7,401 nucleotides of DNA from Candidatus Faecivivens stercoripullorum (GTDB lineage: Bacteria; Bacillota; Clostridia; Oscillospirales; Ruminococcaceae): positions 1 to 7,401 of the forward strand of contig DVLW01000241.1 of assembly GCA_018715285.1 (NCBI GenBank). The letters are read 5' to 3'. Every line of letters begins with the position of its first letter. The first letter of the stretch is position 1. Position numbers and translations under genes: made by a program. Positions 6,301 through 7,401 of this stretch are shown here, in pieces. The notes under the pieces were generated by a model. The model had not been told where the DNA came from and did not search any database. It saw nothing but the letters and a program-made list of their open reading frames with translations.

Positions 6301-7080
6301 GCTGATACGGTACAGCTGATTGATGAAGCGGATATCGAAGAGATGCTGAACAAGCGGTTTGACTGGCAGTATCCTGCCGAGCCGTTGACCCGTATTCCCG
6401 CAAAAGTTTCGGTAACCCGTATTACCCACCTGAACAGGAAAATAACCCTGTCGGTTCCCCGGTTTCTGTCCGGCAGTGACAGCAGATTGTCGGAAGAGTG
6501 CGAAGGTGATGAACTGCTTTTGGAAAAGCGGCAGTCTGAGCCGGGAAGGAACGATACCGAGTTTACAGCTGCACAGCAGGGAACCATTTTTCATCGTGCT
6601 TTGCAGTTTGCCGATTACGCGGGTGGCGCTGCCAACCCGGATGCGGAACTGGCGCGGCTGGTGAAACAGGAGTATCTCACCATTAAAGAAGCGGAAACAA
6701 TTGACAGAGAAGAATTTGCGGCCTTTTTCCATTCGCCGCTGATGCAACGGATGCTGCGTGCTCCGAAGATGTGGCGGGAATATAAGTTCTTTGATACTAT
6801 TCCGGCGGTTGAGGCAGGTTTTCCGGATGGAGCGACTGCACCGGTTTTATTGCAGGGTATTGCGGACTGTATCTTTGTGGAAGACGGCAGATTGTATCTG
6901 GTGGACTATAAGACCGACCGGGTATCTTCTTTAAGGCAGTTGGAGCGGCGATACGGTGAGCAGCTTCGTTTGTATAAAAGGGCAATTCTTCGTCAGCCGA
7001 TGTTCCGCAGAATGGGACTTGTCTTTGGAGCAAGCTGCCTGTATTCGACCCGGTTGGGTGACTATCTGGAGCTGCCCTGA
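3400..7080 (+). CDS. addA: ATP-dependent helicase/nuclease subunit A (AddA)
   Basis: This 1226-residue protein is a UvrD/Rep superfamily 1 helicase fused to a RecB-type nuclease. With AddB it processes double-strand DNA ends for RecA-dependent repair and recognises Chi. Helicase motifs appear in order: TPQQQTAI (5-12), Walker A AAAGSGKT (23-30, Lys29), TFTRAAAAEM, motif II DEYQDT (405-410), motif III VGDLKQSIYRFR (431-442), RNFRS (472-476), motif V TIHRSKGLEF (791-800) and motif VI LLYVALTRAKERL (865-877, Arg872). The nuclease domain has GTIFHRA (1061-1067, His1065), GIADC (1153-1157, Asp1156), VDYKTD (1168-1173, Asp1169 and Lys1171) and the Q1188/Y1192 motif, so both activities look intact. 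Length matches Bacillus AddA (about 1230). The start is set by AAAGGAAG (3385-3392), 7 nt upstream of the ATG. The usual partner gene addB is not immediately upstream and does not follow within the window. Confidence 0.96.
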   Translation: MPKWTPQQQTAIEAKGGGLLVSAAAGSGKTAVLTERITTRILDREHPVPADRFLVVTFTRAAAAEMRTRIRARLRQALAENPGDTFLQRQMMLLGQAKICTMDSFFHSLVREHAPQLGLSPNLRGVDEAMLTRMTTETLRGLLEEQYLMAKGGENGDFVSLTGYFAADNDKALSEEILSLYGKLRSLPFYEQWLDRQLELYADDMLSPGSTVWGKELLKRAGGLAKDAVRLMEKAVIAAGSIQDKNIGEKGLDTLQQELGGVRELAQMMESADTDAGWDRVTELAGGIFAGHRLTFLKSASESVKTAVKTGRDTVKEMCGQVSGMLVCTSEQFKEDLRAEYPVLRCFFSLVREFSHRMAAAKETAGVADFNDFAAFALRLVANPDGTPTELGKELSGQFEEIMLDEYQDTNRLQDMIFKCISKNGENLFYVGDLKQSIYRFRSANPAVFIEKKDAYFPYDGEHFPALAVLSRNFRSRLAVTQAVNAVFENVMSRAVGDVDYNADEALYCGADYYPPLPEGENEITLQLLDGETLPEEGEDGEEGSVLLYLNEATALAQEIRRMLDTGEQVYDKETGQLRNCRGGDFVILMRSVRGLDQLYAEALRKMGVEAQLCTASGYFDSREVSLMVSLMQVLDNPARDVSLAAVLLSPVFSFDCDDLARLALDAREGSLYRALLREAEGDTAHAAKAGRFIELMTRLRRKSAVSRISTLIQYIYDQTDFIEVLSRTSGGGAKEANLRLLLKYAVDYESGGNSELAGFVSYLNALAEENTDFKAAVPLSEADHAVRIMTIHRSKGLEFPIVALAACSRRFNVRELTGMTLFHPEMGFGLRRVEREKLRKYPTLAYSAIAARQKADLVSEEMRLLYVALTRAKERLILCVSEKNLASAMNRAAGMYTGGDNGHISQVASARCQRYSDWILAALLRHPAIRQVREDYGIEWPEMTGMEFSLRVVRPQPVSCQQDEPTADTVQLIDEADIEEMLNKRFDWQYPAEPLTRIPAKVSVTRITHLNRKITLSVPRFLSGSDSRLSEECEGDELLLEKRQSEPGRNDTEFTAAQQGTIFHRALQFADYAGGAANPDAELARLVKQEYLTIKEAETIDREEFAAFFHSPLMQRMLRAPKMWREYKFFDTIPAVEAGFPDGATAPVLLQGIADCIFVEDGRLYLVDYKTDRVSSLRQLERRYGEQLRLYKRAILRQPMFRRMGLVFGASCLYSTRLGDYLELP

Positions 7081-7108
7081 CTGAATTTGAAAAAACTGGC
7101 CGCTTTTT
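7070..7108 (+). terminator. Weak candidate terminator overlapping the addA stop codon
   Basis: AGCTGCC (7070-7076) can pair with GGCCGCT (7098-7104) with one mismatch, and the right arm runs into five T residues (7104-7108). The loop is 21 nt and the left arm lies inside the last codons of addA. No better terminator is visible after addA, so this is offered with low confidence and read-through is possible. Confidence 0.25.
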
Positions 7109-7121
7109 GCTGTAAATTTAC

Positions 7122-7140
7122 GAATCGTTTATAGAATCGT
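7122..7140. repeat. Direct repeat GAATCGT upstream of a strong promoter
   Basis: GAATCGT occurs at 7122-7128 and again at 7134-7140, a 12-bp period close to one helical turn. The second copy ends 13 bp before the -35 box at 7154. A perfect 10-bp palindrome, GTAAATTTAC (7112-7121), abuts the first copy. The position and spacing would suit an activator that binds as a tandem dimer, but no regulator is identified and chance is not excluded. Confidence 0.35.
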
Positions 7141-7153
7141 ATAGGGAATGTAC

Positions 7154-7182
7154 TTGACAAATCACAGCTTTTCCGTCATAAT
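7154..7182 (+). promoter_or_regulatory. Near-consensus promoter of the right-edge gene
   Basis: A perfect TTGACA at 7154-7159 is followed by a 17-nt spacer and CATAAT at 7177-7182, which differs from consensus at one position. Transcription would start near 7189 and leave a leader of about 120 nt before the ATG at 7309. It is the best-matching promoter in the window. Confidence 0.8.
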
Positions 7183-7248
7183 AGATATGTTCAAAATCTA
7201 TAAAAAGACGCCTTTTGTTACATTCGCCCTGTAATTTTGACAGTCTGG

Positions 7249-7273
7249 TGTACGGTAGGCGTGCTGTCGTACA
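7249..7273 (+). other. Stem-loop in the leader of the right-edge gene
   Basis: TGTACGGTAG (7249-7258) pairs with CTGTCGTACA (7264-7273) over 10 bp including two G-U wobbles, closing a 5-nt loop, GCGTG. No T-run follows, so it is not a terminator. It lies 17 nt before the AAAGGAA ribosome-site candidate and might influence translation or RNA stability. I do not recognise a known riboswitch. Confidence 0.35.
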
Positions 7274-7308
7274 GATGTGCGGCAGGCTGAAAGGAACGAT
7301 CAAGGTTT

Positions 7309-7401
7309 ATGTCGTTATTTGGTGGACTGTTTAATTACAGCAAACCCGGTCCGGGCGTTGATAAGGATGCGCCAAAGAAAAAACGGTTTTTCTACTTTTT
7401 T
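7309..7401 (+). CDS. Unidentified protein, N-terminal 31 codons (truncated by window edge)
   Basis: The frame is open from ATG at 7309 to the window end. The visible residues begin MSLFGGLFNYSKPGPG, continue with an acidic then strongly basic stretch (DKDAPKKKR at 18-26), and end in aromatic residues FFYFF. A basic patch followed by a hydrophobic run suggests that a first membrane segment is beginning, with the N-terminus inside the cell, but too little is visible to prove it. The combination is reminiscent of uncharacterised clostridial membrane proteins, without a firm family name. Support for a real gene comes from the near-consensus promoter at 7154-7182. The ribosome site is less clear: AAAGGAA (7290-7296) is 12 nt from the ATG, and a shorter AAGG (7302-7305) is only 3 nt away. 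No other start codon lies in frame between the upstream stop at 7288 and this ATG. Confidence 0.6.
   Translation, partial: MSLFGGLFNYSKPGPGVDKDAPKKKRFFYFF

Noticed and set aside
7237..7265. Second TTGACA (7237-7242) as a promoter nearer the right-edge gene
   Set aside because: No acceptable -10 box is found at 16 to 18 nt spacing.
7118..7303. Minus-strand 61-codon open frame after addA
   Set aside because: It covers the strong plus-strand promoter and its leader, has no recognisable motif, and no ribosome site was evident.

Overview
The window looks like an ordinary chromosomal segment of a Gram-positive anaerobe, most likely a clostridial or Oscillospirales-type Firmicute. Evidence for this is a class II aldolase of the Firmicutes type, an AddA-type (not RecB-type) recombination helicase-nuclease, strong AGGAGG-like ribosome sites, sigma-A type promoters with 17-bp spacers, a TTG start and roughly balanced GC. 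The lineage is inferred from these traits, not proven. There are no rRNA, tRNA, CRISPR, insertion sequence or phage signatures.

Layout. Bases 1-474 (minus strand) hold the N-terminal 158 codons of a VanW-domain protein that runs off the left edge. It is transcribed divergently from the next gene, and the two facing promoters lie within about 80 bp. Bases 657-1520 encode fructose-1,6-bisphosphate aldolase (fba), a monocistronic unit with its own promoter and a very strong terminator (1543-1586). A second unit starts at a promoter at 1630-1658. It has a leader of about 125 nt containing a terminator-like hairpin (1708-1757), then an AI-2E/PerM-family membrane protein (1791-2963, TTG start). A weaker terminator-like hairpin (2970-3003) separates this from a small ArsC/Spx-like protein (3031-3372) and the large addA gene (3400-7080), which are 27 nt apart and probably cotranscribed. 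After addA come 228 nt of non-coding DNA with a near-consensus promoter (7154-7182), a direct repeat upstream of it and a leader stem-loop. The window ends in the first 31 codons of an unidentified protein (7309-7401).

How the genes relate. Fba is core glycolysis and gluconeogenesis. AddA is half of the AddAB double-strand-break repair machine, but addB is not in its usual place directly upstream. The PerM-like permease and the ArsC-like protein have no established link to either. I see no convincing new multi-gene system. The points most worth checking are the perM leader hairpin (attenuator or small RNA), the terminator-like hairpin before the arsC-like/addA pair, the missing active-site cysteine in the ArsC-like protein, the displaced addA and the regulatory-looking region at 7112-7308.
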